NCBI GenBank assembly: GCA_049578985.1
Contig: JBAUMZ010000114.1
Span: 62,001-126,000, forward strand
Reading direction: 5' to 3'
Origin: TH5896 sp049578985
GTDB taxonomy: Archaea; Thermoproteota; Nitrososphaeria; Nitrososphaerales; Nitrososphaeraceae
Length of the DNA: 64,000 nucleotides
A program made the translations under genes and the position numbers. A model generated the notes under the pieces. The model had not been told where the DNA came from, searched no databases, and saw only the letters and a list, made by a program, of their open reading frames with translations. Positions 9,320-17,814 of the stretch are shown here, in pieces (positions within the stretch are counted from its first letter, which is position 1; the number at the start of each line of letters is the position of its first letter).

Positions 9320-9535
9320 AATGATTTGAGTATGAAACAGATTTGTTTATTTAAACATTCTTCGGACTAAGAGCAAAAGCATTCTTTAGTGCATACATAC
9401 TCGGATTGCCTACTACGTCCAACGCCTGCCTAATCCTTGTCTGTAACTAGCCAAAAGGGGTCGATGAGACGCGATCGTCCATGCTATATACCTACAAAAA
9501 ACTTGAGATTTGGGATTACATGTTCCTTAAGGGCT

Positions 9536-9895
9536 TCAGAATGGTAAAGGATTCAGTTCAGCCATGACGGTTCGGTTAGCTAGCCTTTCATGCGTTCTCT
9601 TATCGCTCAACGACTTTTGTTTTTTAACCTTTACCTTTATCTTGAACCCGAAGTGGATACCATTTCTCCACTTCTCTGCAGAAATGATTTCTCCAATTCC
9701 TTGGATCCTATCGCCCTCCCGTGTGACTACTGTGAACGGTGTATTTCGGTGAAATTTCAACATTTCAATCCGCTCGAAGAAATGATCCCAATCTAGGGGG
9801 TTCCTGATCAGCGCTTCAAAAGACAGTATATCGCCTACCTTCACTTCCTCCAAATGAGTACCCATTATTTCTAATTGATCTAACTTTACATACAC
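9536..9895 (-). CDS. hypothetical protein, 119 aa
   Basis: I do not recognise this protein. It is mixed alpha/beta and soluble, with a basic C-terminal third (FKIKVKVKKQKSLSDKRTHE, residues 84-103) that could bind nucleic acid. The upstream frame starts with a GTG at 9895, with a TATA-like stretch (ttatattg, about 9916-9923) about 25 bp before it; an internal ATG at 9865 is the alternative. A small beta-barrel of the PilZ type is conceivable but no RxxxR-DxSxxG motif is present, so I do not call it that. Confidence 0.6.
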   Translation of the reverse strand: MYVKLDQLEIMGTHLEEVKVGDILSFEALIRNPLDWDHFFERIEMLKFHRNTPFTVVTREGDRIQGIGEIISAEKWRNGIHFGFKIKVKVKKQKSLSDKRTHERLANRTVMAELNPLPF

Positions 9896-10123
9896 AGTTT
9901 AAAATAAACACAATTACAATATAACAGTTTTGAAATCAAAAAATATAATAATTTCTAGATATTGGTACAATTTGAAGTTTAATATCAATATTAAATCAAT
10001 ATTAAATCAATATTATTTAAAATGCCGTGTGGTGGCTGTTCAGTTAATGATAGAGCTATATATCTAGCGACATCCTAGTCGTATCGAAAGAAAGGAGCAA
10101 AACAGTTCAACAAATAGTAGAAT

Positions 10124-10300
10124 ATGGTAACATGTAGATTTCTTAACGTGGAACATCATATACATTTCTCACTTGAAAAAAGCTTCATTGAAAGAGCGAT
10201 TCAATACATAAATGGATCTGATAGCATGGATCTCATAATACTACAATCAAGTTACCCCTTTGGTAGTTCTCTCTTCCAAGGATCTAGACTTGTAGACTAA
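10124..10300 (+). CDS. possible small protein, 58 aa
   Basis: An ATG-initiated frame of 58 codons (begins MVTCRFLNVEHHIHFSLEKS) with natural codon usage and a predicted helix-strand composition. It ends 112 bp before the 3' end of the convergently oriented tRNA-Arg. No homologue is known to me. Listed because it is the only sensible frame in the 9.9-10.4 kb gap. Confidence 0.4.
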   Translation: MVTCRFLNVEHHIHFSLEKSFIERAIQYINGSDSMDLIILQSSYPFGSSLFQGSRLVD

Positions 10301-10411
10301 CTATCTACCATAATCATTAGGGACTGTTGTAACCCTTTTTTGACTGTGGCAAAGGGGGGATTGCGGCTAGGTAGGCCATACCGGACAACGTATATGAGCC
10401 TGTATGGTTCT

Positions 10412-10501
10412 CGGGTCCGGTGGGCTTCGATCCCACAACAACTGGCTTCGGAGGCGTGTGCTTGTTGTATCAGCACCCTCTCCTGACTAGGCGACGGACC
10501 C
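10412..10501 (-). tRNA. tRNA-Arg (anticodon CCG) with a 15-nt intron at position 29/30
   Basis: The minus strand folds as a tRNA once bases 10456-10470 are removed: acceptor GGGTCCG/CGGACCC (7 bp), D-stem GCCT/GGGT with wobbles and loop AGTCAGGAGA (A14, G18G19, A21 in place), anticodon stem CTGGC/GCCAG with loop CTCCGAA (anticodon CCG), variable TTGTT, T-arm GTGGG-ATCGAAG-CCCAC, discriminator G73. The mature length is 75 nt. Without removing the intron the anticodon stem cannot form. The junctions form a bulge-helix-bulge: outer helix GAGG/CCTC, central helix GTGC/GCAC, bulges TG^A and AC^G. T-loop position 54 is A rather than T, a minor oddity. Confidence 0.88.
10456..10470 (-). other. tRNA intron at non-canonical position 29/30
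   Basis: This 15-nt insertion splits the 5' strand of the anticodon stem between nucleotides 29 and 30. A 4-bp central helix (GTGC with GCAC) and a 4-bp outer helix (GAGG with CCTC) flank the two 3-nt bulges, the arrangement recognised by archaeal splicing endonuclease. Most archaeal tRNA introns sit at 37/38; this position generally needs an endonuclease with broad specificity. Confidence 0.85.
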
Positions 10502-10654
10502 ATTTCCTATTAACTCAAAATTTCGTATTAAAGTCTTTACACAATACTACCGGCCCTGTTCACTTAACAACCTCCTGCTCTATCGTTAGATCCATGTTAA
10601 CCTTTAGCAGCAGCGAAGAACTTTTTCAAGGTATTTTGACACAATTTAATCACG

Positions 10655-10855
10655 TTAACAGATTGGAATGACAGATTGGAGGACATCATCCATTGTCCAT
10701 GTCTTTGGGTCAACTACTGACAAGACTGAAGGATTATCGGAGACAGGGGCAGCTGGGCATTTGTAAGCAACGGCGCTGTAGCCGCTCAGTATATATCCAA
10801 CTTGTCGGTTAAATGACTTAAGGATAAAGGTTCCATCGCTTGGGAATGCAGAGAA
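10655..10855 (-). CDS. uncertain small protein divergent from S24e
   Basis: An open frame on the minus strand with plausible composition (FPSDGTFILKSFNRQVGYIL, then a Pro/Val-rich segment and a TWTMDDVLQSV C-terminus). The frame stays open further upstream into the S24e region up to an ATG at 10915, so the start is unresolved; I mark only the best-looking part. No family recognised and it could be spurious. Confidence 0.3.
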   Translation of the reverse strand, partial: FSAFPSDGTFILKSFNRQVGYILSGYSAVAYKCPAAPVSDNPSVLSVVDPKTWTMDDVLQSVIPIC

Positions 10856-10931
10856 CCCGTTGAATACACTTAACTTAAGAGATCTAGGCACAGTGATTGA
10901 AAATAGAGTAAGCATTTACTCGCCGATTCTA

Positions 10932-11330
10932 TTGGCAAAAATATTTATAGACAATCATGAGGAGAGAAGGCTATTGTCGCAAGAAGTCGTTGCTCTGGCA
11001 GATAGGACGAATATATTGCTGAACAGAAGGGAGATCACGGTCCTTTTCAAGGAACAGGCAGGCAAATTAAGGAGAACCGAGGCATCAGAAATGGTTGCCA
11101 AAAAATTTGGGCTGAGCAAGAATTGCGTTATTCCTATGAATATGGAAAGTGAGAGAGGCAAAAGGGATTTAATTGGAACGTTTTATGCATTTAGCACAGA
11201 GGGAGAAATCAAAAAAGTGCCTCGATATAGACTATTGAGAAATCTGTCCAAAGAAGAAAGAAAGAAGCTGATCGATGAGGAAAAGGCTGCTAAACTGAAG
11301 GCGAGACAAGCTTCAGAGGCGAAGGGTTAG
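10932..11330 (+). CDS. rps24e: 30S ribosomal protein S24e
   Basis: The protein matches archaeal S24e: an N-terminal MAKIFIDNHEERRLLSQEV-like strand, then NILLNRREITVLFKEQAGK (the conserved N-x-L-x-R-x-E element), KFGLSKNCVIP, and a C-terminal Lys-rich helix. An in-frame ATG exists at 10860, but it would add 24 residues that S24e does not have; the TTG at 10932 gives about 132 aa with the expected N-terminus. The stop is directly abutted by the TTG of S27ae, so the two form an operon. Confidence 0.9.
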   Translation: MAKIFIDNHEERRLLSQEVVALADRTNILLNRREITVLFKEQAGKLRRTEASEMVAKKFGLSKNCVIPMNMESERGKRDLIGTFYAFSTEGEIKKVPRYRLLRNLSKEERKKLIDEEKAAKLKARQASEAKG

Positions 11331-11522
11331 TTGGCGAAAACCAATACAGGATCGGTATACAAATTTTACAAGATTGACGGCGATAAGGTAACCAGGTCCA
11401 AGAGAGATTGCCCTAGATGTGGAAAAGGGGTATTTATGGCTGAACATAAGGATAGACTTAGCTGCGGAAAATGTGGATTTACTGAATTTAGTAAAAAGGA
11501 TAACACAAAAACTCGATCGTGA
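11331..11522 (+). CDS. rps27ae: 30S ribosomal protein S27ae
   Basis: A 63 aa protein with a C4 zinc ribbon (CPRCGKGVFMAEHKDRLSCGKCG, residues 27-49), the signature of S27ae without the eukaryotic ubiquitin fusion. The start is a TTG immediately after the S24e stop codon, so translation is coupled. The order S24e-S27ae is conserved in Archaea. Confidence 0.95.
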   Translation: MAKTNTGSVYKFYKIDGDKVTRSKRDCPRCGKGVFMAEHKDRLSCGKCGFTEFSKKDNTKTRS

Positions 11523-11751
11523 CGGAAATGAATTTAGAACATTTCGGCGTGATTGATAGTACTGGAAGCAGATAAATTTATAGTAGAGGTATGAAGGTTC
11601 AAGTCCTCGCAATATGTTCTACCTTGGTGACTAGGACATTTAGATCGCCAAACATTTATTGTTTCTGAATCGTAATTGCCTTGCGTTAATACGGGTTCCC
11701 AATGAAATGGATAAACAGTCGTATACACATCGACGTGAGACCCCAATCATA

Positions 11752-12879
11752 TTAGCTATTTGAAGGTCGTTGAAAAGCTTTTAAGGCTTGTTGGTCTCGT
11801 AGCCATACATCTATAATATCAAAATTTAAACACTCGCACTTGAGCCCTAGTACGGTTGAAATATTCGGTTCGCAATACTCCTTTCCACCCACGAACTGTT
11901 TAATATGTAACCCACCTTCTGCGATGATTTCGAGCTCAAAATTCTTCCCATCGATCTTGTCTACCTTAACACTGTGCATCTCCCTTCGGATGATCCTCTT
12001 CTTGTTTTTGAACCAGATCGTGCGCCCACTAAGTGAAGGTAAGCATTCAAGGTCCTTATTACTTACCAATCTTTCCGTAACAATTGAAACTCTTGTCAAA
12101 GTATCAAATTTCACGGGATATTGCGGTAGATTCTTGGAGACGCTTAACACAAAAAGTTCGATCCCTTTCTCCTTCAAGCTGATACTGTGTTCAGGTATGA
12201 TTCGCCGCTTCGGTTTTATTATCTCTGCAAAAAACGGCCTACCTTTACCAAGTACAAGACTTTCTCTATCTTCGCCACCAATCCATGAAAATTTTACTTT
12301 TACCCCTGAGGTTAATTGTTTAAGATATTCAGATACCACTTCTTCCAAGCTGAAGGAATTGTCGCATTGAGAATCATCTTCCAAAGGTTGATCTTTGGCA
12401 ATGGATAGGCCTTTGTGTTTTTGGGCTATTCCGCGCCTTTTTTTAAGGTATTTACATGCGAGTACAATAGGTGTGGGAATAATATTAAAAAAAAACTCAT
12501 TCTTTTCATTGATTACCAGGTCTATTCTGAGATCCGGGGATATGTAATCAGTTTCCTTCATTAGAGCACGCTTGAACATTTCTCTAAGATTTGATAAAAG
12601 TTGGTTTTTGATACTATTTCTTCCCTTAACCTTCAGTCTTGACCTAATATTGTCTTCTCTTTCAATGTAAGAGGAAGGGAGCGAGACTCCGATCTGAAAC
12701 GTTCTAAATTCATATCCGTCACTCATCCTGCTAACTAGCGCACTATTAATGGTCTCTAACTTGCTCATCAGATTGTTACAAATAAAGCATTCGTTTGGTT
12801 CTTCTAGATTCCTCCTGTCGACGAATCCTTGTCTACTCCTGCATTCTTTACATAAGGATATGTAATTTTTCAAATCCAA
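11752..12879 (-). CDS. pus10: tRNA pseudouridine synthase Pus10
   Basis: This 375 aa protein makes pseudouridine at tRNA positions 54/55 in Archaea. The N-terminus has two CxxC pairs (CKEC near 11, CFIC near 32), as in the Pus10 accessory domain. The catalytic region carries WIGGEDRESLVLGKGRPFFA (about residues 200-219); the Asp of GGED is the expected catalytic residue. The C-terminus (YCEPNISTVLG ... CECLNFDIIDVW) matches the family end. The start appears to be TTG. It follows srp54 by 26 bp on the same strand and so probably shares a transcript. Confidence 0.9.
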   Translation of the reverse strand: MDLKNYISLCKECRSRQGFVDRRNLEEPNECFICNNLMSKLETINSALVSRMSDGYEFRTFQIGVSLPSSYIEREDNIRSRLKVKGRNSIKNQLLSNLREMFKRALMKETDYISPDLRIDLVINEKNEFFFNIIPTPIVLACKYLKKRRGIAQKHKGLSIAKDQPLEDDSQCDNSFSLEEVVSEYLKQLTSGVKVKFSWIGGEDRESLVLGKGRPFFAEIIKPKRRIIPEHSISLKEKGIELFVLSVSKNLPQYPVKFDTLTRVSIVTERLVSNKDLECLPSLSGRTIWFKNKKRIIRREMHSVKVDKIDGKNFELEIIAEGGLHIKQFVGGKEYCEPNISTVLGLKCECLNFDIIDVWLRDQQALKAFQRPSNS

Positions 12880-12905
12880 GTATGAAGTTAAATCCCAGGT
12901 ACTTA

Positions 12906-14273
12906 CTATCCTATCCCGAATCGTCGGAGCATTCCCTGCATCTGCCTTCCTTTTGCTTGCTTCATAACCGCTTTAGAATTACTGTACTGCTTAATAAGAT
13001 CCTTAATATCATGTTCAGTCAATCCTGATCCTCTGGCGATACGCTTCCTCCTAGAATCATTCACGATATCTGGATCCGAGCGTTCAGCGGTTGTCATTGA
13101 CTGAATAATAACCCTCCATTTATCCAATTTGCCTTGGATTGCGTCTAGCTGGTCTTCCTTTACCATTCCAGATAATCCAGGTAGGTTATCAATGATGTTC
13201 CGAAGACCCATCTTTCCGACATTTTCCATTTGCGCATAAAAGTCCTCTATAGTCATTTTCCCACTTAGAACCCTTTTTGCCTGATCTTCATCTGCCTTAA
13301 GCTCTAATCCTTTGGCCATCTCAAGCAATGCCTTTATATCACCCATCCCGAGCAGACGCCCAACAAATCGTGTCGGAGAGAACTGCTCTAAATCATCAAT
13401 TCTTTCCCCTGTCCCTATGAACATTACTCTGGCTCCTGTAGCTACTACTGCAGCGAGAACCCCTCCGCCTTTTGCTGTTCCATCAAGTTTCGTAATAGCT
13501 ATGCCCCCGATCGGAGCTGCACTGTGAAAAGCCTTGGCCTGGTTAAAGGCTTGTTGGCCTATAGTACCATCGATCACCAACAATACGAGCTCCGGGTTAG
13601 AGACTTCGTACATACCTGTCATCTCGGCCAAAAGACCGGATTCCTCCTTATGTCTCCCTGCAGTATCAACAATCACAATGTCAATGTTCTGTTTTCTGAA
13701 ATAATCGATCCCATCCCCAACAATCTTCACGGCATCATCCTCGCCTTCCTTGCCGTATACTTCTACGTTGACCTTACTACAGTTCATCCTTAATTGGGTC
13801 AGGGCCCCGGGCCGAAATGTGTCCGCGCCTACTACACCAACTTTGTGCCCATGCTTGGTGAACCACCTAGCTAATTTTGCGGAAACTGTGGTCTTGCCAC
13901 TTCCTTGAATCCCTAACATTAGTACAACGTTGAGTTTCCCCGGTTTGAATGAGAATACTTCTCCCTCAGGCTGAGCCGATTTGTCTATGGTTTTTATCTC
14001 TTCACCCACATAGCCAAGGAGCCTAGCTAATTCGCTGTAAAGTATTATTATGATATGATCTTTGCGAGAAAGCCCCTTAGGCGGCTGCTCACTAAGGCAG
14101 CGCTGTTTAATATTCTGCGTGACAGTAAGCACGAGTTTTACGTTAACATCAGACTGCAACAATGCCCTTTGGACGTCTTTGCAAAGTGATTCTATTAGTT
14201 CACGATTGATGTCAGAAGCGCCAACAATTTTCTTAAGTGCGCTTCTCAGGTTTGTTCGAAGACTGTCGAGCAT
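12906..14273 (-). CDS. srp54: signal recognition particle 54 kDa protein
   Basis: The 455 aa GTPase binds SRP RNA and signal peptides and delivers ribosomes to the membrane. N-domain residues 1-95; G-domain with P-loop GIQGSGKTT (about 110), DTAGRH (about 204) and TKLDG (about 262); M-domain from about 310 with Met-rich helices and ending QAKGRQMQGMLRRFGIG. Length is standard. It lies between dph6 (10 bp upstream) and pus10 (26 bp downstream), a compact translation/RNA operon. Confidence 0.97.
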   Translation of the reverse strand: MLDSLRTNLRSALKKIVGASDINRELIESLCKDVQRALLQSDVNVKLVLTVTQNIKQRCLSEQPPKGLSRKDHIIIILYSELARLLGYVGEEIKTIDKSAQPEGEVFSFKPGKLNVVLMLGIQGSGKTTVSAKLARWFTKHGHKVGVVGADTFRPGALTQLRMNCSKVNVEVYGKEGEDDAVKIVGDGIDYFRKQNIDIVIVDTAGRHKEESGLLAEMTGMYEVSNPELVLLVIDGTIGQQAFNQAKAFHSAAPIGGIAITKLDGTAKGGGVLAAVVATGARVMFIGTGERIDDLEQFSPTRFVGRLLGMGDIKALLEMAKGLELKADEDQAKRVLSGKMTIEDFYAQMENVGKMGLRNIIDNLPGLSGMVKEDQLDAIQGKLDKWRVIIQSMTTAERSDPDIVNDSRRKRIARGSGLTEHDIKDLIKQYSNSKAVMKQAKGRQMQGMLRRFGIG

Positions 14274-14282
14274 ATTCTTTCC

Positions 14283-14969
14283 TTATTTTGATTTTAGCCC
14301 TACGCTAGTTATCTTAAAAATGCCACGCTGACCATCCCATTGAATTTCAGATTCCATAACATTAACTATTTCATGGTGAATAGGACTATCCAAGACTAAC
14401 GTTTCTGCTTCTCCTCCTTCAAAATTCAAATTAAAGTGATTACGATCACTCAATTCAATTAATCGTTCCAATTCCTCCTTGTCTATTATTTTCCCCAACC
14501 AGTTTCGATCCAGACCCATAGTCGAAACACTTGTTATAAGAGTTTTAAAGCCATTCGAAATTAGTTCTCTCATGAACTTGATTGCAGGTTTACCCCATAG
14601 TGGACTAACAACACGAAGACCATACTTAGAACAACAGTTGCTGAAATTGGAATCTTGAAATCTACTTGAAATACCGCCGTGCACAATTCCATCTATATGA
14701 TATCGAGACCTCGCCTGATTGACCAGACCTTCAATCGCTTCTAGCTCACATTGGAAATCGGTACCCCTAACTGACAATGCTAGGTGTGGAAGTCTCATTG
14801 CGTTTGCCACCAAAGGAGTGATACAGATATTCGGAAAATGAAAAAGTAGGCTTTCGTTGCTTGGCGGAAATAACGTCAATAAGCAACTGATTTCGTGTCC
14901 CTGCCTTATGCTTTCATAGATCGCATAAGTACTGTCCTTTCCTCCAGAAAAAAGACATCCAAGCCTCAT
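14283..14969 (-). CDS. diphthine-ammonia ligase-like ATPase (Dph6 family)
   Basis: This 228 aa protein has an N-terminal PP-loop SGGKDSTYA (residues 9-17) and the C-terminal EGGEAETLVLD motif (residues 183-193) diagnostic of the Dph6/MJ0570 family, which amidates diphthine on elongation factor 2. Length matches archaeal members (220-230 aa). It is the first gene of the dph6-srp54-pus10 run, with only 10 bp to srp54. Confidence 0.88.
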   Translation of the reverse strand: MRLGCLFSGGKDSTYAIYESIRQGHEISCLLTLFPPSNESLLFHFPNICITPLVANAMRLPHLALSVRGTDFQCELEAIEGLVNQARSRYHIDGIVHGGISSRFQDSNFSNCCSKYGLRVVSPLWGKPAIKFMRELISNGFKTLITSVSTMGLDRNWLGKIIDKEELERLIELSDRNHFNLNFEGGEAETLVLDSPIHHEIVNVMESEIQWDGQRGIFKITSVGLKSK

Positions 14970-16214
14970 TCGGGTTACCTTCTATATGTAGCTATAAATA
15001 AGTATTGAAGCGAATTTCGCTTTTTCCTCTAGGTATATAGAGTATTGTCGAATATCTAATGTCGTGATCGTACACCTGCAGCGATAGTCGTTCTTAATCG
15101 ATTATCTTCATCCACACCTTATTATCCGCTGGACTTGTCGCATCCAGACCATCATCGTCATCCTCGCCCCTTCCTCCTTCATCATCTTTCTGAAATTAAC
15201 TTGGTGCTTCTTAGACTTCCGGCTTTACACAATCTCCTCATCAGAAACGTCTCTAACATTGTTGTCATTGGAACCTTCTAGCACATGATATGAACCATAG
15301 CTAAAAAGTAATTATCTTCCGAGTCTAATTATCTTCCTCCTCACCGTCTGAATCTGACGGGATCCCATCCCCTTCCATGGGAGCATGGTAACTGTGATCC
15401 AGTTTTTCAGGTAACTGTGATCCGTTGGTCTAATACTTGGGTTCCGCCACATCAACATATATAACTCCATTCGTCTCAAGCATGTAATGAAATATTATCT
15501 AACTTCGTTTCTTTCCATAGGACTACAAGAAGCGCCTGTTATAATCTATGCATTTTTAACATCCTCAAACCATCTCTATTTCTGCGAATCCCTACAGATA
15601 TTTCACGCTGGTGTTTTTCGTATTATGAAATGATCGGACGAGTCGATTCGCCTAATTTAACAACTTACCATTGATTGGTATGTCGCTACAGGATCACGTT
15701 AGTTCACAACTATAAGCAAGGGCAAATGATTTGTACCCATTTCGAATAGATGGTCCATAACATCTGGCTATGCTATGTCGTTGAATCCACTTGGGCATAG
15801 GTCAACCTAATTATTCAATTGGCTAACTTTATGTCTTCAATCCTGGCGAGTAAGGACGGTTTGTTCCTTCCGAAAGCTCTGCCTTATCAAACTTAAAGGA
15901 AAAAATTGCGCCAACTTAGGCAGACCATATTTTGTTGATACCCTTAAAGCCTCAAGCGTTGAAAGTGGAAGTCCCATGCCATGTCTTTTAAGTATTGAGC
16001 GTCCAGAATTTCGAAGCTCATTGATTAGGAGTGGATGGATGCTTCAGGACTCATAATCAACATCACAGAGGCTTATCTCAGACGGCTCTTCCTTTTCATC
16101 ATTAGCATCCCCTGCCTGTGAAGGTGATTAAGTAATAAATGTATAACCAGTATTGGCGGGTCAAAATACGATAACCGGCCAGAGTTTAAATAGTGACTAG
16201 TCTAAATTAATCAA
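14970..16214. other. 1.2 kb region without a convincing gene
   Basis: No good open frame. On the minus strand there are short acidic peptides (for example a frame with GGRGEDDDDGLDA near 15180-15130, and one ending SDSDGEEEDN near 15325) that look like remnants of an Asp/Glu-rich protein. A 14-bp direct repeat (ggtaactgtgatcc) occurs at 15387-15400 and 15410-15423. Near 15850-16030 a minus-strand frame of about 60 codons has no start codon. I regard the stretch as non-coding or decayed. Confidence 0.45.
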
Positions 16215-16406
16215 TTGTCAGCTTTCTGTTTGACTGGGCTGGTAGCGTCTTGTTTATTTGTTAAGGCAAGTACTTTGAATATATTGCCGCCAGGTACTGT
16301 ACGGAATGAGGCAACTTTTTTTGCCATGTTAGGGATACTACTGGCTCTAGTTGCCGTCGCATACATACTTCGAATACGGAATAGGCGTCAAGTCACAGAT
16401 ACATAA
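16215..16406 (+). CDS. small membrane protein, 63 aa
   Basis: Two hydrophobic segments (about residues 2-17 and 34-52) followed by a basic tail RIRNRRQV predict a two-helix membrane protein with a cytoplasmic C-terminus. The start is TTG, about 28 bp after a TATA-like box (tttaaatag, 16185-16193), consistent with leaderless expression. Function unknown. Confidence 0.5.
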   Translation: MSAFCLTGLVASCLFVKASTLNILPPGTVRNEATFFAMLGILLALVAVAYILRIRNRRQVTDT

Positions 16407-16599
16407 ACGAATAGCCTGTGGTAAAGCGAACGACATTTTCCTGTTGAGTATAATACAAATAATTTTGGGGAGTTCAAATAAGTTCAAATAGGCTCATAGA
16501 ATATGAGAGTGTTAGTAGCTATAGCTCCATCGCAAAGTTAATAGGACCGTTGAATAGGTGGTAAAATTCATATATTGCTTTCAAGGCGAAGTGTCATAG

Positions 16600-17139
16600 A
16601 TGGAGATACTCCAAGACAGAAATTTGGGAAAATACCTATTTGACAAATACTGCACTAATCCTAAAAATTGGAAGTTTTTGATTAGTCCTTCGTACCATGG
16701 TGACGGTTTCTTTGATGCAACAATTTCAAATTTCGATGAAGTATGGCAAATTAAGGTTGATTCAATTTATAAACCTGTCCCTATAATAATTGGAACCAAA
16801 GTTGATGCAGACGTTACCAGGGTTCATAAACAGATTGAATCTGCTCCATTTGGCTACAGAAAGATTGACCCAGATTCAATATTAAGCATGCTGCTGAGAA
16901 CAGTCGACGAGGAGACAGATACTGCGAAGCCAATCAAACAGCCAAGGACCAATTTGGTCAATATATTAAATTCAATTGAACCAGTAATACCGTCTCAAAA
17001 AGGAAGTTATGCATATGGTCCATTCACGTTTTCAAATATTAGCCCCATCATGAAGAATGATCAGCAAAGGAATGTCAGCGAAAAACTATCCCGAAAATTG
17101 AGACAAATTTTGAAAGATAGATATTCATTATATGGATAA
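16600..17139 (+). CDS. hypothetical protein, 179 aa
   Basis: Soluble protein, not recognised. It has an aromatic-rich N-terminal half (NPKNWKFLISPSYHGDGFFD, residues 22-41; EVWQIKVDSIYKPVPIIIG) and a Ser/Lys-rich C-terminal tail. No signal peptide, membrane segment or catalytic motif is visible. Codon use is like the neighbours and it has a clear ATG, so I consider it a real gene of unknown role. Confidence 0.6.
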   Translation: MEILQDRNLGKYLFDKYCTNPKNWKFLISPSYHGDGFFDATISNFDEVWQIKVDSIYKPVPIIIGTKVDADVTRVHKQIESAPFGYRKIDPDSILSMLLRTVDEETDTAKPIKQPRTNLVNILNSIEPVIPSQKGSYAYGPFTFSNISPIMKNDQQRNVSEKLSRKLRQILKDRYSLYG

Positions 17140-17490
17140 ATGAACGTCGACAGTTCCGGCGATTTGACTTGATACCAATCATAACAACATGCGGAACATC
17201 ATATTTAGTTAGTTTGGGTAGGTGTGTAAAATTCAGGTGTCTGAATAGGATAGGTATGATTTTCGTATTGAAATAATGGTGAACTCCAGTAAGAGTTGCA
17301 ATGTACGATTGACAATGACCGTTGGGGCATTTGTTATTAAATGTGAGCCCATTTCCTGATTATTGGAATGCTGCTCAACATAGTTCATAACATATTTTGC
17401 TAGTAACATGTCGTACTGTTTAAGAATCAAAAGAAGTCACAAGACATTCATGCAATACCAAACTGGTTCTCCTCGTTGCTGATAATGAGA

Positions 17491-17521
17491 CTGGATATTT
17501 ATGCGATATATAAATATCCAG
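17491..17521. repeat. perfect 12-bp inverted repeat with 7-nt loop
   Basis: Left arm ctggatatttat and right arm ataaatatccag are exact reverse complements around gcgatat. In RNA it would form a strong hairpin; as DNA it could be an operator. There is no T-run on either side, so a simple terminator is less likely. Confidence 0.7.
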
Positions 17522-17552
17522 TGTGCGTGCTTTCGTAGGGTTATAGTGGACC

Positions 17553-17607
17553 TGTACAAAAGTACACTCATACTGTACGAAAGTATATGCTATTAGACTA
17601 AAGTATA
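17553..17607. promoter_or_regulatory. three 14-bp operator-like elements spaced 20-21 bp
   Basis: The elements start at 17553 (tgtacaaaagtaca), 17574 (tgtacgaaagtata) and 17594 (tagactaaagtata). The first is an inverted repeat TGTAC-AAAA-GTACA; the others are progressively degenerate. The 21 and 20 bp spacing places them on the same face of the helix, as expected for cooperative binding of a dimeric regulator. The nearest downstream gene is hflX, 208 bp away. Confidence 0.55.
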
Positions 17608-17814
17608 TCTAACCATCAAAATTTAAAATATACAAAATTAGGAGTTGTCTAGAACGGACAGGGAGTTCAAACAAAGTTATCCTATTCGAGGGATTATTTT
17701 CCGCTTACATTTATAAATCACTAATCCATCCTCTGAATTGAAGGTACAATCTCACCAGGATGTTATGACTTTTGATAATTCTTATTTTATCAAGCAGAAA
17801 AGAAGGAGACTAAA

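Larger units (their letters stand above)
17140..17814. promoter_or_regulatory. long upstream region of hflX with repeats
   Basis: This 675 bp stretch holds a perfect 12-bp inverted repeat (17491-17502 / 17510-17521) and an array of three 14-bp operator-like elements (17553-17607). A minus-strand frame at 17233-17430 (65 codons) is present but unconvincing. The hflX start at 17815 is preceded by an SD-like aaggag (about 17801-17806), unusual in this mostly leaderless genome. Confidence 0.5.

Noticed and set aside
10021..10075. MPCGGCSVNDRAIYLATS micro-frame with a CGGC motif
   Set aside because: Only 18 codons; no support beyond the cysteine pair.
11534..11751. Possible tRNA-like T-loop (ggttcaagtcc) and a 70-codon minus-strand frame downstream of S27ae
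   Set aside because: No acceptor or anticodon stem can be paired around the T-loop-like bases, and the frame has no coding character.
15130..15423. Acidic short peptides in the 15 kb gap as a real gene
   Set aside because: Frames are interrupted by stops every 20-35 codons and lack starts; at most they are remnants.
17233..17430. 65-codon minus-strand frame
   Set aside because: Composition is neutral, no promoter or motif is visible, and it lies in a repeat-bearing regulatory region.
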